Shown here: one piece after another, positions 22,701 to 35,790 of the stretch
How positions within the stretch are numbered: the first letter of the stretch is position 1
How the letters are laid out: each line of letters opens with the position of its first letter
Assembly: GCA_023846275.1 (NCBI GenBank)
Contig: JAIUJO010000142.1
Coordinates: 52,501-116,500, forward strand
Direction of reading: 5' to 3'
Length of the DNA stretch: 64,000 nt
Origin: Vanilla planifolia
Taxonomy: Eukaryota; Streptophyta; Magnoliopsida; Asparagales; Orchidaceae
Notes under the pieces: generated by a model
Database searches by the model: none
The model's input: the letters and a program-made list of their open reading frames with translations, nothing else
What the model was told of the DNA's origin: nothing
Position numbers and translations under genes: made by a program

Positions 22701-25480
22701 AATGATATTTAGTTCAACTCAATTAGTCTATATTTATAATTAATATGACTAGTAAAATTTAAAAAGAATAAATCATAATAATTTATTATTTTAATATTAA
22801 GTAAATATATAATAAATCTTAAATAAAATAAATTAAAGCAATACAATATATCAAAATTAAAGCAATATAAAGGTTGCAAAAGAAGAGAATTAAAGATCCA
22901 TAATATTATAGCCAAATAAAACTAAAATATCTAAGGAAATGAGTAAACTATAAAAAAATATTGCATTCAAATATAATGTGGAGATTGAGCACAACATCTC
23001 TAATTATCAAATAAGGTATAAATTAAAATTTTCATAAATTATACAAAAAATATAAGAAAATGATATATTTAAAAAATATAAAAATGAATATTTAGTTGTA
23101 TAGAACTTGTAAGGATGACTCAAATGATATTTGTTTCATCGCTATAAGAGAACATTTTGAGGTATCACGAATTGGCTAAGTAAATAAATAGAAACAATAA
23201 TGTAATATAATGAAATCACATCGACATAATGATAAGACAAGGGAAGATCAAAGCAAAATAATTTAAAGAAATTTGATAAATTTTATTAAAATAGGCATTA
23301 CGAGATACTAAGTCCATCAAGTGTAACATCTTTAAATAAAAATTAAGTAACAAATTGAAATGACCAGCAAAATTTGCATAAAATCCTATAAAATAAAATA
23401 TTTAAAAGTAAAAATGAATATTTAGGTAGATAGAGCTTACTAAGATGTGTGTAGTGGCATCAATTCCATCTTAATTAAAAATCATATGAAAATAAAACAA
23501 AATACAAAATTAAATAAGCTTTTAAAATAAGTTAATATTTTAATATTTAATAAATATATGTTAAAGTTGAAATAAGATAAATTTATGTAACGTATTATAA
23601 CCAATGAAGGCAATGTAATGGTCGTAGACGAAGAGATTGAAAGTTAATATAACCAAATCAAAACCAAATATTTATTAAAAAAGAAATATTATATGAAAAA
23701 ATTGCATTCCAAAATACTAAGGACTATTAGTGTAATATCCTCATTGATCAAATTTGTTACACATTGAAATGCCTTGTAAAACTTGTTAGAAAATAAAAAA
23801 CATTTAGAATTGTAGAAATGATTATTTAATTAGATAAACTCATTGAGTCAAGTCCAAACACATTTAGGTCATCTCAATTAGACTTCACTTGGAATTACTA
23901 CAAATTAAAAAATAAATAAGCATAACTAACGACTAAATAAATATTAAAGCTAAATATAGGTAACTTGAAGTAATGAAATATAATAAAATCAAAATGATAT
24001 AAAAGCACATGAGAGAAGACTTAAAGTTACACTATAATATATTAAAATAAAAGCAAAAAAGTTGACAAAAAAAAATTTTATTGGTAGGTTACATAAGATG
24101 CAACTAAGGAGATAAAGCAAAACATCACTAATCATTAAATCTTGTAAAAATGAAAACAACTCATATAGCATGCCAATAGTCTAAAAAATTAAAATATTTA
24201 AATACATAATAATGCACATTTAAATAGATAGAGCTTGTCGAGATTACTCTAGAAACTTTTGTTTCATCTTGATCAAACGTTGTTTGGATATATTTATAAA
24301 TCTTAAATAAATATTTAGTATATTAGAGTTTATAGAGTGTACAACATTGTTTGATTTGTGTTGATCAAACCATTCTTTTTAATTACCATGAATTAAAAAA
24401 TAAAAAACAAAAAAAATAAATTGTTGTAATACTTAATGAATATATAATAAATCTTAAATAAGATAAAATTAAGTAATATAACAAAGCTAAATCATTGTGA
24501 TGTAATGTTCACACTTAAGAAGATTTAGAGTTACATAGTAATACAGCCAAATCAAAGTAAAATATTAAAATAAAATATAAATGTTATATGAAAAAGTTGC
24601 ATTTCAAAAAACTAAGGAGATTGAGTATAATATTCTTAATCTCAAAATTAGATATAAATCAAAATGTCTCATATTATATTTTCCAACCCTAGATAATAAA
24701 ACATGTGAAATATAAAATTAATATTTAACTAGATAGTTCATGGAGACTGCTACAACAATATTTGTTTCATCATGATCACACATAGTTTGTAATTGATATG
24801 AATTACCCAAATAAATAAAGATAAATAAAAATAAATTTTTATTTTAATATTAAGTACATAGGTATTTAAGCATAAATAAGATAAACTTAAGCTGTTTGAT
24901 ATAATTAAATAAGAGCAATGTAATGGTCACACTAGAGATGATTTAGAGTTAAACGTAATAAAACAAAATCAAAGAAAACTATTTGAAGAAGTGACAAATT
25001 ATATGAAAAAGTTACAATGTAAGATTCTATAGTGATCGAGTGTAGTATTCTCCATTATCTAACTAATTGTGAATCAAAATGTATCTTAAAATATGGTTAA
25101 GCCTTTGAAAATAAATATTTAAACAAACTTAAAAATGAATATTTTATTTGATAGAGCTCATTGAAATGAGTTTAGTAACATTTGCTCATCTCATTTGGTC
25201 CTCATTTGGAATAACTATAAATTACCAAATTAAATATAAATAAATAATAAAAAATCATCATTTTAATATTAATTAAGTATATATTAAATTTGAAATAAGA
25301 TGAATTAAAGTAATTTAATACAACTAAATAAAAATGATGTAAGGGTCACATGAGAGGAGAAAAAGAATTCCAATGTATTATAAAGCGAATGAAATAAATA
25401 AAATTGAAAAAAGAGATAAATATTGTGAGAAAGTTTCATTTCAAGATGTTAAGGAGATCGAGTAAAATATATAATGATAT
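17920..25480 (+). repeat. ~400-bp satellite array, forward block (about 19 monomers)
   Basis: A long, diverged tandem repeat. A monomer reads roughly: AAGGTCACA, GATTTAGAGTT, AATGAGATAAATT, GTTGCATTCCAAGATACTAAGG then GATCGAGTGTAACAT, a stretch of AAAATAAAATATTTA, ATTTAATTAGATAGAGCTCA then TTGAGATGAGT, TGTTTCATCTTGATCA, and ATTATTTTAATATTAAGTAAATATAT. The GATAGAGCTCATT anchor, or a worn version, is seen near 18396, 18770, 19183, 19600, 20003, 20722, 21082, 21505, 21862, 22258, 22678, 23102, 23440, 23833, 24230, 24735 and 25150. Mean spacing is close to 397 bp, counting one worn anchor between 20003 and 20722. Neighbouring monomers look only moderately alike, so the array is old and no longer homogenised. 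No coding potential. Confidence 0.9.
19681..19738. repeat. (AT)29 microsatellite
   Basis: Uninterrupted AT dinucleotides inside the satellite, at the place where monomers normally read AAGTAAATATATATTAAAG. The microsatellite has evidently grown from the monomer's own ATATAT stretch. Being perfect, it is much younger than the array. Confidence 0.97.
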
Positions 25481-25520
25481 TTGTTTATTTCAATTGGCCC
25501 ATAATTTTGATGCTCGAGGA
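25470..25520. other. Inversion point of the satellite array
   Basis: Up to about 25460 monomers read forward (AAGGAGATCGAGTAAAATAT). From about 25505 the same block reads in reverse complement (GATGCTCGAGGATATTACCC, then TTAGTATCATGGAATGCAAC). The two copies of the GATCGAG block face each other across roughly 50 bp, so the switch falls within one monomer near its GATCGAGTGTAACATCC segment. It is the centre of a palindrome with arms near 7.5 and 8.3 kb. Confidence 0.85.
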
Positions 25521-28500
25521 TATTACCCTTGATTTTGTTAGTATCATGGAATGCAACTTCCAAGTGCTTGTTCTCATTTCTTCAGATTTTTTGCTTTGAT
25601 TTTGTTATATTTTCATAAAACTATAGTACCCACATCATGTTTCCTCTACATTGCATTCATTTAGTTATGTTATATTACATCAATTGATATCATTTTAGCT
25701 ATAACATATATTTACTAAATATTAAAATAAATGTAAATAATTATTTTTACTTAATAACTTTGGTAATTTATAGTAATTCTAAACGAGGTTTGTTCAGAAA
25801 ATATTTTTATTCATACATATTTTGATGATAAAAGATATTAGACTTATTCTCCTTAGTATCTTGAATGTAAATTTCCCACATAATTTATCATACTTCATCA
25901 AATGTTTTTATTTTATTTTGTTATAATACTATGTAAACCTAACTCTCCTATTATGTGATTTCACTTCACTTAGATTTTATTATATTATATTACTTATATT
26001 TATCTTATTTCTACTTTAATATATAAGTGTTTAATATTAAAAAAACAATTTATTATTATTTTAGATTATTTAATTTTGTAATTTACAACAATTCAAAATG
26101 ATATCTGATCAAGATGAAACATGCATTATTGTTCTAGTCTAGTGAGCTCTCACGAATTAAATACATATATTGATATTTTCAATAATTTTTTTGTAATGTA
26201 ATGACATGCTTTATGAGATATTTTAATTTGTACTTTATTTGATGCTTGATGTCCCACACTCAATCCCTCAGCATCTTTGAATGAAACTTTTCACATGAAA
26301 TTTATGTCATTTCTTCAAATTATTTTCTTGAATTTGGGTATATTACTATGAAACTCTAAGCCTTCTTTAGTTAGAAATTTAAATCACTTTGAATAGGTTA
26401 TATCACAATGCTTCAAGTTATCTCAATTCAGTTGTAATATATTTTTTAGTTTATATTAAAGCAAAAATTTATTTATAATTGCATCAATAATTAATAGTAA
26501 TCAAAATGAGGTTCAATCAAAAACAAAAATGAATGTTGTTGGCCTTGCTTTGACAAGCTCTATCAAATTAATTTTTTTTTATTTAAAATTTTTAAATATT
26601 TACTTTCTAAGGATTTGGCATACTTTAAGAGGTATTTTGATTTACACTTCATTTGATGATAGAGAATTATGTCTTTCACCACAATATCTTAGAATGTAAC
26701 TTTTTTTTGTACAATTAATCTTGTTTCTTGTACTTGTTTTTATTTTGATTTGTTTATATTACAATGTAAATCTGTATCTTCTTTAATGTGATATTTACAT
26801 AATTTTGAATTTGTTGTATTAGATTACTTCAATTTATCTCATTACAACTCAGATATATTTTTTCTTAAATTTAAGATAATAATTTATTATTATTTATTCC
26901 ATTTGTTTTAGAATTAATAGCAATTCCATCAGATGCATGATCATGAAGCAACAAATATTGTTGGACTCATCTCCATGATCTCTCTCAAATTAAATAATCA
27001 TTTTCAAATTTTTAGAGTTTAAGTTTTTAGGGTATTGGCACAAATTATGAGACATTTTGACTGATACATGATTTAAATAAGGAGGTATTACAATCAATCT
27101 TTGTAATATCATAGAATGTAACATTATTATACAATCTATCTTATTGTTTTAATTTTTTTATTTGACTTGGACATATTACTATAGAACATAAGCTTTTCCT
27201 AATATGATCTTGAGATTACATTAATTTGGCTATATTAGAATGCTTCAATTTTTTTCATTTCAACTTCAACGTATATTAACATGTTATTAAAAATAATTTA
27301 TTATTATTTATGCTTATTTACCTTGGTATTTCATATTAATTTCAATTGAGATCAAGATGGGATGAAACAAAATTAATGAACTCACATCTTAATGAGCTTT
27401 ACCTAATCAAATAATTATTTTCAAATTTTTAAAATGTTTTAATTTTCAAGGGTTTAGCATTCTTTATGAGATATTTTGATTCATATCTGATTTGATGATT
27501 GAAATTATTATAGATAATCCCCTCATTATATTAGAATATAATTTTCTCATAAATTTTATTTTATTTTACCAAAATGTTTCCTTTGATTTGGTTATTTTAC
27601 TATGGAACTGACATCTTTTCTCGTATGACCACTAATTCAAGATCATTTGGCTAATCGATTCAATTCATCTCATTTCAATTTTAATATATTTTTATTAAAT
27701 ATAAGATAATATTTTTTATTATATGTGTTTATTTAATTTTTAAAATTCTTGTAATTCAAAGTGAGCATTGATCATGACGAAACAAATAACATTTGACTTA
27801 GCATGACAAGCTCTATAAAATTAAAGTTTCATTTTAATATCTTTAAATAACATTTTTAAAGGTTTTGCTAGCTTTATGATTTATTTTTATTAGTACCTCA
27901 CATAACAATTGAGGATGTTACACTTGAACTCCTTAGTATTATGGAGTAAAAATTTCCCACAAATTAATATGATTGTTTTTCCAATTTTATGTTTTGATTT
28001 GGTTACATTACTTTATATCCAAATCTCCTACCAACTTGCATTTACATTGATTTGAGTTTTTGTATTAGAATACCTTAATTTCTCACATTCAGTACCACTA
28101 TATATTTACTTAATCTAACAAATAATACTAATTTTTATTTATGATTATTTTGTCTTTAAATTTGTAGTTATTCCAAAAATATTCTGATAATTATGAAATA
28201 AATGTCATTTAACATGTCTTGACATCCTCTATGCAATTACAAATTTATTTTCATATTTTTTTAATATTCTATTATCTAAGTTTTAGCTTACTTTATAAAA
28301 CATTTTTATTTGTGCCTAATTTTATTATCAATTATCTTGAAATTGATCTACTAAATGTCTTAGAATGTAGCTTTTCTTCATAATTTATCTCATTTTTAAA
28401 AAATATTTTTACTTTTATTTTGTTTTATTACTATTTGACTCTAAATCTTCTTTTAGGTGACCATTACATGGCTTTGAACAAGTTATATTGCATTGCTTCT

Positions 28501-31500
28501 ATTATTCTATTTTTAGTTTCAATATATTTTTTAATTAATATTAAAATAATAATTTATTGTTATTATACTTATTAATTTTCATAATTTGTAATATTCTTAA
28601 CAAGGTTTGATTGAGATGAAACAAACATTGATGGTCTCATCTCCAACATCTCTTTCCTATTAAAAATTCATTTTTTATATTTATGGTTATTCAATTTTCT
28701 ATGGTTTAGGGATATTGATAAAAATATTTTTGTTTGTACCTAATTTGATGGTCAACAAAATTACATTTGATTTCATGCTTTTCTTGTTGATTTGGTTATA
28801 TTTACATCACTTAAATTTGAAAATTTGTAAAAATTCTAAACAAAATATGATCAATATGAAACTAATGTCAATGAACTCGTCAAAACAAGTTTTATCAAAT
28901 TAAATATTTATTTTTACATTTTCAAATATTTCATTTTTTATGATTTTGGCAGATTTTATGAGTCATTTTTATTCATGCAAAATTTGATGACCATTGATTT
29001 TACTCTTAATCTCTATATTTTCTAGGAGTTTAGTAGAGTTTGAGAGATAGTTTGATTTGCACATAATTTTTCAATCAAGGATATTATGCTCTATATTTAT
29101 ACTATGCTAGAATATAATTTTCCATAAACATTTTTCTTATTTTACAAATCTTTCACTTTAATATCATAATATTATAACATAATTCTAAATCTCTTCACAT
29201 GTGACCTTTATACTGATTTGGTTATTTGTGCTTATTTTATATGGTAAGAAATACTTAGGAATTCAATAAGATTTAGTTGAGATGAATTAATAATGATAAA
29301 CTCATCTTGACAAGCTATGTCTAATTAAGTATTTATTTCTTTTTATAATTATTTTATTTATTATTGTCATAGAAAGTTTTACGAGCCATTTCAACTTATG
29401 CTAGATTTCATAATCAATGATATTACACATCTCTTTCGGATCAAGTAATAAAACTTTCTCCTACAATTTGTCTCATTTCGTCAAAGGTTTTGCTTTATTT
29501 TAGTTATATTATTGTCTAACCCTAAATGTTCTCCTTTTATGAGCTTTTACATCACTTTAATTTTATTGTATTACATTGTCTTAATTTATCTCATTTTAGT
29601 TTTAATATATATTTACTTAATATTTAATTTTTTTATTATTATTTATACTTATCAACTTTGGTAATTCATAGAAATTCAAAAAGTGATGTGATCAAGAACA
29701 AAACAAATCTCTTTGAACTAGTTTAACAAATATATAATTAAATATTTCTTTTTATTTTTTTGTAAAATAATATCCTTTTGTTGATTTTATAGATCTTGTG
29801 AGACATTTCAATTGGTATTAGTAGTGATAATCAATGATATTATATGCAATCTTCATTGTATCTTTGAATATAATTTTACTATATAATATATTTAATTTTT
29901 CAAATATTTCACTTTTATTTAATTATATTAGCTTGTACCTCTAACTCCTCTCTTATGTGACCTTTACATGTCTTTTGGCTTTTCTATATTAAATTATTTC
30001 ATTTTTATTTAAAATATATTTAATTAACATTAAAATAATAAATTGTTTTATTTATGCTTATTATCTTTGGTAATTCATAATAAAAAATCTTGTTTGTTGG
30101 TCTCAATAAGCTCTATCTAATTAAATAATCCTTTTATATTTTTAAATATTTTATCTAAATAGGTTTTTAATCACTTTATTAGACATTTCTATTCCTTCCC
30201 TTTTGGATGATTCATGTTGTCATAGTTAATCTCTTTCGTATCTTAGAATGCATCATTATCATATATTTTATCTTTCATTTTTCTAAGTTTTTATTTTAAA
30301 TTTGTTATATTATGTAATTCTAAATCTTCTTTCATGGGATCTTGTCATTTCTTTTGATTTTTAATATCACATTGCTTCAATTTAGCTTTACAATCTTTAA
30401 TATATCTTTACTTACTATTAAAATAGTAATTTATTATTCTTTACATTTATTTATATTTTTTAATTCACAATAATTATAAATGAAGTCTGTTTGAGATAAA
30501 ATAAATATTATTGTACTCATCTCGAGCAACACTATTTAATTAAAAATTTACCTTTATATTTTTAATATTTTTAGTTTTAATTATTTTTACATTTTGGATA
30601 ACATATTTATGATTTATAAGTAATTTGATGAATAAGGATGTTATACTCAATATATTTAGCTTCTTAGAATACAATTCTCCTGTAACATTTGTCTTGTTTC
30701 ATCAAATTATTTGTTTTGATTTGGTATATTACTATGTAATTCATGATCTTCACTCTTATGAACTATAAATAGCTATAGTTTGGTAATATTTTTTTGCTTC
30801 AAGATATTTTAATGTAATTTTAATATATATTTACTCACTACTAAAAAGTAATTTATTATTATTTATACTAATTTTTATGATAATTTATAGTAATTCCAAA
30901 TTATGTCTGATTGAGACAAAACAATTGTTGTTGGACTCATCTCGATGAGTTCTATTTGGTTTATATATCAAATTTCATATTTTTAAATATTTTTAGATTT
31001 TTAACGCTTGATGAGACTTTTCAATTAGTGCATTATTTGTTAGATGTGAATTTTATGCTTAATTACATTAGTGTCTTGGAATGTCATTTTTTTTCAATTT
31101 ATCTTATTTTTCAAATTATTTTGCTTTTATTTAGTTATATTACTATGTAACTCTAAATCTCATCTCGTGTGACCTTCATATAATTTTATGTTTGCTATAT
31201 TATCTTTCCTTAATTAATTTTATTATTATTTTATTATAAATATTTACTTAATAATAATATAATAATTTATTATTATTTTCCATTATTTATCTTGATAATT
31301 CGTATTAATTTAAAAATAGGTCTAAATAATAAAAAAAAATTTATTAAACTCCTCTTTGTGAGCTCTATCTAATAAATATTATTTTATATTTTTAAATATT
31401 TTATTTTCTGAGGGTTTTGGCATACTATATGTGATATTTTGATTCATATCTTATTCTATGATCATGGATATTACTCTCGATCTCTTTAGTATTTTGAAAT

Positions 31501-33830
31501 GCATCTTTAATGTACAATTTATCTCATTTCTTCAAGTTTTTAATTTTTATTTAGATACATTGCCATGTAACTCTAAATCCTATATCATGTGTCTTTTACA
31601 TATCTTTAAATTTATTGTATTAAATTACTCAATTTAGGTTATTTCAAGTTTACTAAATTTTTACTTAATAATAAAGCTATATTTTATTAATTTTTGTGTT
31701 CATTTAATTCAGCAATTCTTAAAAATGTAAAATGAGATATGATCCAAATGAGGCAAACATCATTAGACTTAGCATGAAAAGCTCTATCCAATTTTGTATT
31801 TAGTTTCTTATTTTTAGTTTTGTTTCTTGTTATTTGCATCCATTTTGAGGCATTGCAATTCACAACTAAATTTTTTGATCAAAGATTTTACACTCAACCT
31901 TTTTAATTTCATGGAATGTACTATTGCTTTACAACTTATGTCATTTTTTAAAATTATTTACTTAGATTTTTTATGACTCTATGTAATTCAAAATGTTCTC
32001 TAGTGCGACCATTAAATCACTTTGATTTTGTCATAATAAGTTGTTTTAATTTATCTTATTTTAGCTTAATTATATATTTCTATAACATTAAGATAAATAT
32101 TATTTATCATTTAAGCTTATTTTTTTAGTTAATTCAAATTAATTGAAAATGAGATCTGATAGATATGTACTCATTTTCATTGTAATACTCTTGAATAGGA
32201 CAACCTAATTTAATTATTATTTTTATATTTTTAAATGTTTTATTTTAAAATATTTTGAGAAACTTTATGAGTCATTTTGATTCATTTCTAATATAATGAT
32301 TAAAAATATTACACTTGATCACATTAGTATCTTTGAATGTAATATTTCAATATAATTTATCTAATTTTTATATGTTTTTCTTTGTGTTGGTTATATTATA
32401 ATGTAACTCTAAATCTCTCATCATTTGACCTTTGCAATACTTTGATTTGTTATGTTATATTGCCGTAATTTATCCCATTTTAGCTTTAAAATATATTTAT
32501 TTAACATTAATATAATAATTTTTAATTATTTTCTCTTACTATTTTTAGTAATCTATATTACTTTGATATTTAATTTTACAGTTTTAATTCTTTTATTTTC
32601 TAAGATTTCTTTATGTTTAACTAGAAATTTTAATTTTTATTTGATTGAATAATCAGGGATATCATACTAGATCTCCTTACTATCTTTGAGTGCAACATTC
32701 TTTTGCAATTTATCTTAATTCTTCAAATTTTTTTGTTTCAATATATTTATATTACTATGAAATCCTAATTGTCCTCTTAGAGACTACTACATCCCTTTTA
32801 TTTGGTTATATAACATTATTTCAATTTATCTTATTTCAACTTTAATATATATTTAATTAATGTAAAAATAAAAATAATAATTTACTATTTATGATTATTT
32901 AGTTTATTAATTCACTATAATTCAAAATAATGTCTCATTAAGAGGAAAGAAACATTATAAGACATTTTCTAATGAGATCTATCCAATTAAAAAAGATTTT
33001 TTAATATTTTTAAATATTTTATTTCAGAGGGATTTTGCATACTTACAAGAAAATTATGTTTCCTTTCTTATTTGATAATCAAATATGTTATGCTCGATCT
33101 CCTTAGCTACTTGGAATGCAACTATCTGGTATAATTTAACTTATTTCTTTAAATATTTCTCTTTCATTTTGTTGTATATTTATGTTACTCTAAATATGAT
33201 GTTATGTCACCATTACATAGCTTTTGATTAGTTATGTCACATTGCTTAATCTTATTTTATTTAAACTTTAACTTATTTTAATTTACTATGAAAATATTAG
33301 TTAGTTATTATTTATGGTTATTTAACTTGGTTATTCATAGTAATTCTAAACTAAGTCTAATTAACAAGAAATAAAAATCACTTATCTATAAAAACTCTAT
33401 CTAAAAAAAATTCATATTTATATTTTAAAATATTTTATTTTCTATGATTTAGGCATGCTTTATAAGAAATTTTGATTTGTACTTGAATTAAAAATCAAGG
33501 ATATTATGCTTGATATCTTTTGTATCATGGAATGATGGTTTCTTATTACATTTATCTCATTTCTTTAAAAGTTTCACTTAGATTTGGTTATATTAGTATG
33601 TGACCATAAGGCTTCTATCATGTTAACTTTAAATCATTTATTTTGTTAAATTAAATTACTTCAACTTATCTAGTTTTAATTTCACCATATATTACCTTAA
33701 TATTAAAGTAATATTTTTTATTTTTTACTTATTTACTTTCATAATTCATAGTAAATGCAAATGAGGTTCAATTGAGGTGAATGAAAAGTCATTATACCCA
33801 CCTAAACAAACTCTATTTAATTAAAGAAAA
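25500..33830 (-). repeat. ~400-bp satellite array, reverse block (about 20 monomers)
   Basis: The same satellite in the opposite orientation. Reverse-complement anchors (GAGCTCTATC-AATTAAAT or worn forms) fall near 26140, 26560, 26975, 27395, 27807, 28230, 28650, 28888, 29310, 29720, 30108, 30520, 30940, 31355, 31779, 32195, 32970, 33385 and 33805, a mean spacing of about 403 bp if one worn anchor near 32580 is counted. The block CTCGATCTCCTTAGTATCTT followed by GGAATGCAAC is well kept in several monomers (near 31475 and 33090). One short step of about 240 bp (28650-28888) marks an internally deleted monomer. The last monomer is cut at about 33825, where copia-derived sequence begins. Confidence 0.9.
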
Positions 33831-35790
33831 CAAGCAAGCAAGCTAGATGTACTTATAGTACTTCTTAAGCCAACACAAAATTTGTTGAAAAACGAATGAA
33901 TAGTGCAAAAGAGACAGGCTTGTTAAGTATTCCTTTTAAACCTAAAAATGACTTAATGACTAATAGTGTGAAGGTAGACATATTGCTAAGGGTTATAGCC
34001 AAGTTGAAGATATATATTTTGTGGAGTCATTTATATTAGTTGTAAGACTAGAGGTCATTAGACTTTTCTTAGCATATTCATGTCATAATAATTTTAGATT
34101 ATTTCAAATGGATGAAAAATATCAATTTTAAAATAAGATAACAAAAGAAGATGTGTGTGCTGAATAACCCCCAAGTTTTGAGACCCATGAATATGATGAT
34201 TATGTATATAATCTTAAGAAGGAATTTTATGGCCTTAAGTAAGCTCCTCATTCATGATATCATAGATTCAATAGTTATCTCGTTCATAGGGACTTTAGGA
34301 AAGGAAAAAATGGATAACACATTATTCTTAAATATTTTAAATAATCATTTCTTGCTTGTTCATGTTTATGTTGATGACAACTTTTTTAAGCAAAAATAGA
34401 AATATATTTAAGAAATTTAGTGATTTAATCACATGGCAGTTTGAGATAAGTATAATAGTTAAAATGAATTTCTTCTTTGGATTACAAATTATGTAACTAA
34501 AAGATAAGGTTTGCATTTTATAAACCAAGAATTTAAAATATGTATTAAAGAAGTTTGGATATAAACATTCTATTGAATCAATCACTGTATTCAGATTTAG
34601 ATAGAATTAAAAAACACATTGATAAAAAACTTTGTAAAGAACCTGTTAGATCTTTACTATATTTTAAAATTAGTAGACTGAACGTCTTATTTAGTGTTAG
34701 CTTATGTGGTAGTTTCCAACAAAAATTTAAGCTGACTAAATTAATCTTGAAATATGTAGAAAGTATAATGAAAATAGGTTTAAGGAAAGAACCTTAGGTA
34801 CATGTTATTTACAAGGAAATATTTTAATTTTCGAGTAAAGAAATAAGAAACAATTGCATAGTGATATTGACCATAGAGGTCTAGTATGTATTGACCAAAA
34901 GTTGTGTTGCTTAAGTGTTATGTTTGAGACACAATTTCAAGATTATGGTTTAGATCTGTTGCATATTCCCATTAGAATTGATAATACTAATTCCTTGGCT
35001 TTAACAAAGAGCTAAGTTGATCATTTTTGGAGCAAGCACATAGTATAAGATACCATTTTATAAGTGACCAAGTAGCTAAAAGCTTAGAAAAATTCACATA
35101 TCTTCCTGCTAAAAAAGATTTGTAGACATATTTACAAAATTCCTTCCAATCGATGAATTTCAAATCATAACACAACAACTAGGTGTAATAAAATTTTTAT
35201 AAATTTTACCTTCCCTTTCATAACATTAAAATAGGAGAATTATCATGATTTAAATGAGTGAGATGAAATAGGCATTAAGGGAGAGAATGAATTAAGTGGG
35301 AGCAAAAACTTTTCATTTTTATTACCACTTAACATAATAATAATGTTTTTTCTTAACATATTATTATAATTTTTATTACAAATCTTTCAATAAAGCACTT
35401 GGGTTAACCAAATCCAATGCTCTAATTTAACCATCCAGAACTCATCCACCATTATAGTCTTTTTTTTTTGATATTCACATTATAGTCTTTGATATGATAG
35501 TTTAGAACCTCTTAGATTGGAGCCAATGGCATTAGTCAATCCCATATAATTGCTAATTCCTTAGCCATTAATTGAGCCATTACATTATTCATCATTGAAA
35601 AAATATTTTAAGCTAAATGATAATAGTGTTTGAAACAATGTTTTTCTTGACTTTCTAATTGCTATGATAAATTTTTTTCTATAAATATATCCCTTATTAA
35701 TGAAATAACTAATAAATATGAACTAATCTTCGAGATCTTAACAAAACATTACACATCATTCTACTAGAAAATTTATTAGTAATACTTAAG
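33830..35790 (+). mobile_element. Ty1/copia retrotransposon fossil (RT, RNase H, LTR-like end)
   Basis: This is the 3' part of a copia polyprotein on the plus strand. In order there are a reverse transcriptase stretch with a copia-typical LKKEFYGLK-like word near 34215, a VYVDD catalytic-site word near 34370, the region between RT and RNase H (about 34450-34800), and an RNase H-like end (about 34800-35190). A purine-rich AAGGGAGAGAATG at about 35277 may be the polypurine tract. An LTR-like piece follows: ACTCATCCACC at 35442, a TATA-like CTATAAATATAT at about 35680, related in inverted orientation to 16380-16720. Gag, protease and integrase are not seen here. The element is broken many times (well over ten breaks by eye) and is a dead, old copy. 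It directly abuts the satellite on its 5' side. Confidence 0.75.

Noticed and set aside
17920-33830. CRISPR-like array (regularly spaced repeats)
   Set aside because: The whole ~400-bp unit is repetitive with no unique spacers, monomers are diverged, and the DNA is plant-like. It is a satellite.
17920-33830. Nested tandem LTRs instead of a satellite
   Set aside because: About 40 head-to-tail units of ~400 bp without polypurine tract, primer site or coding interior between them do not fit LTR nesting.
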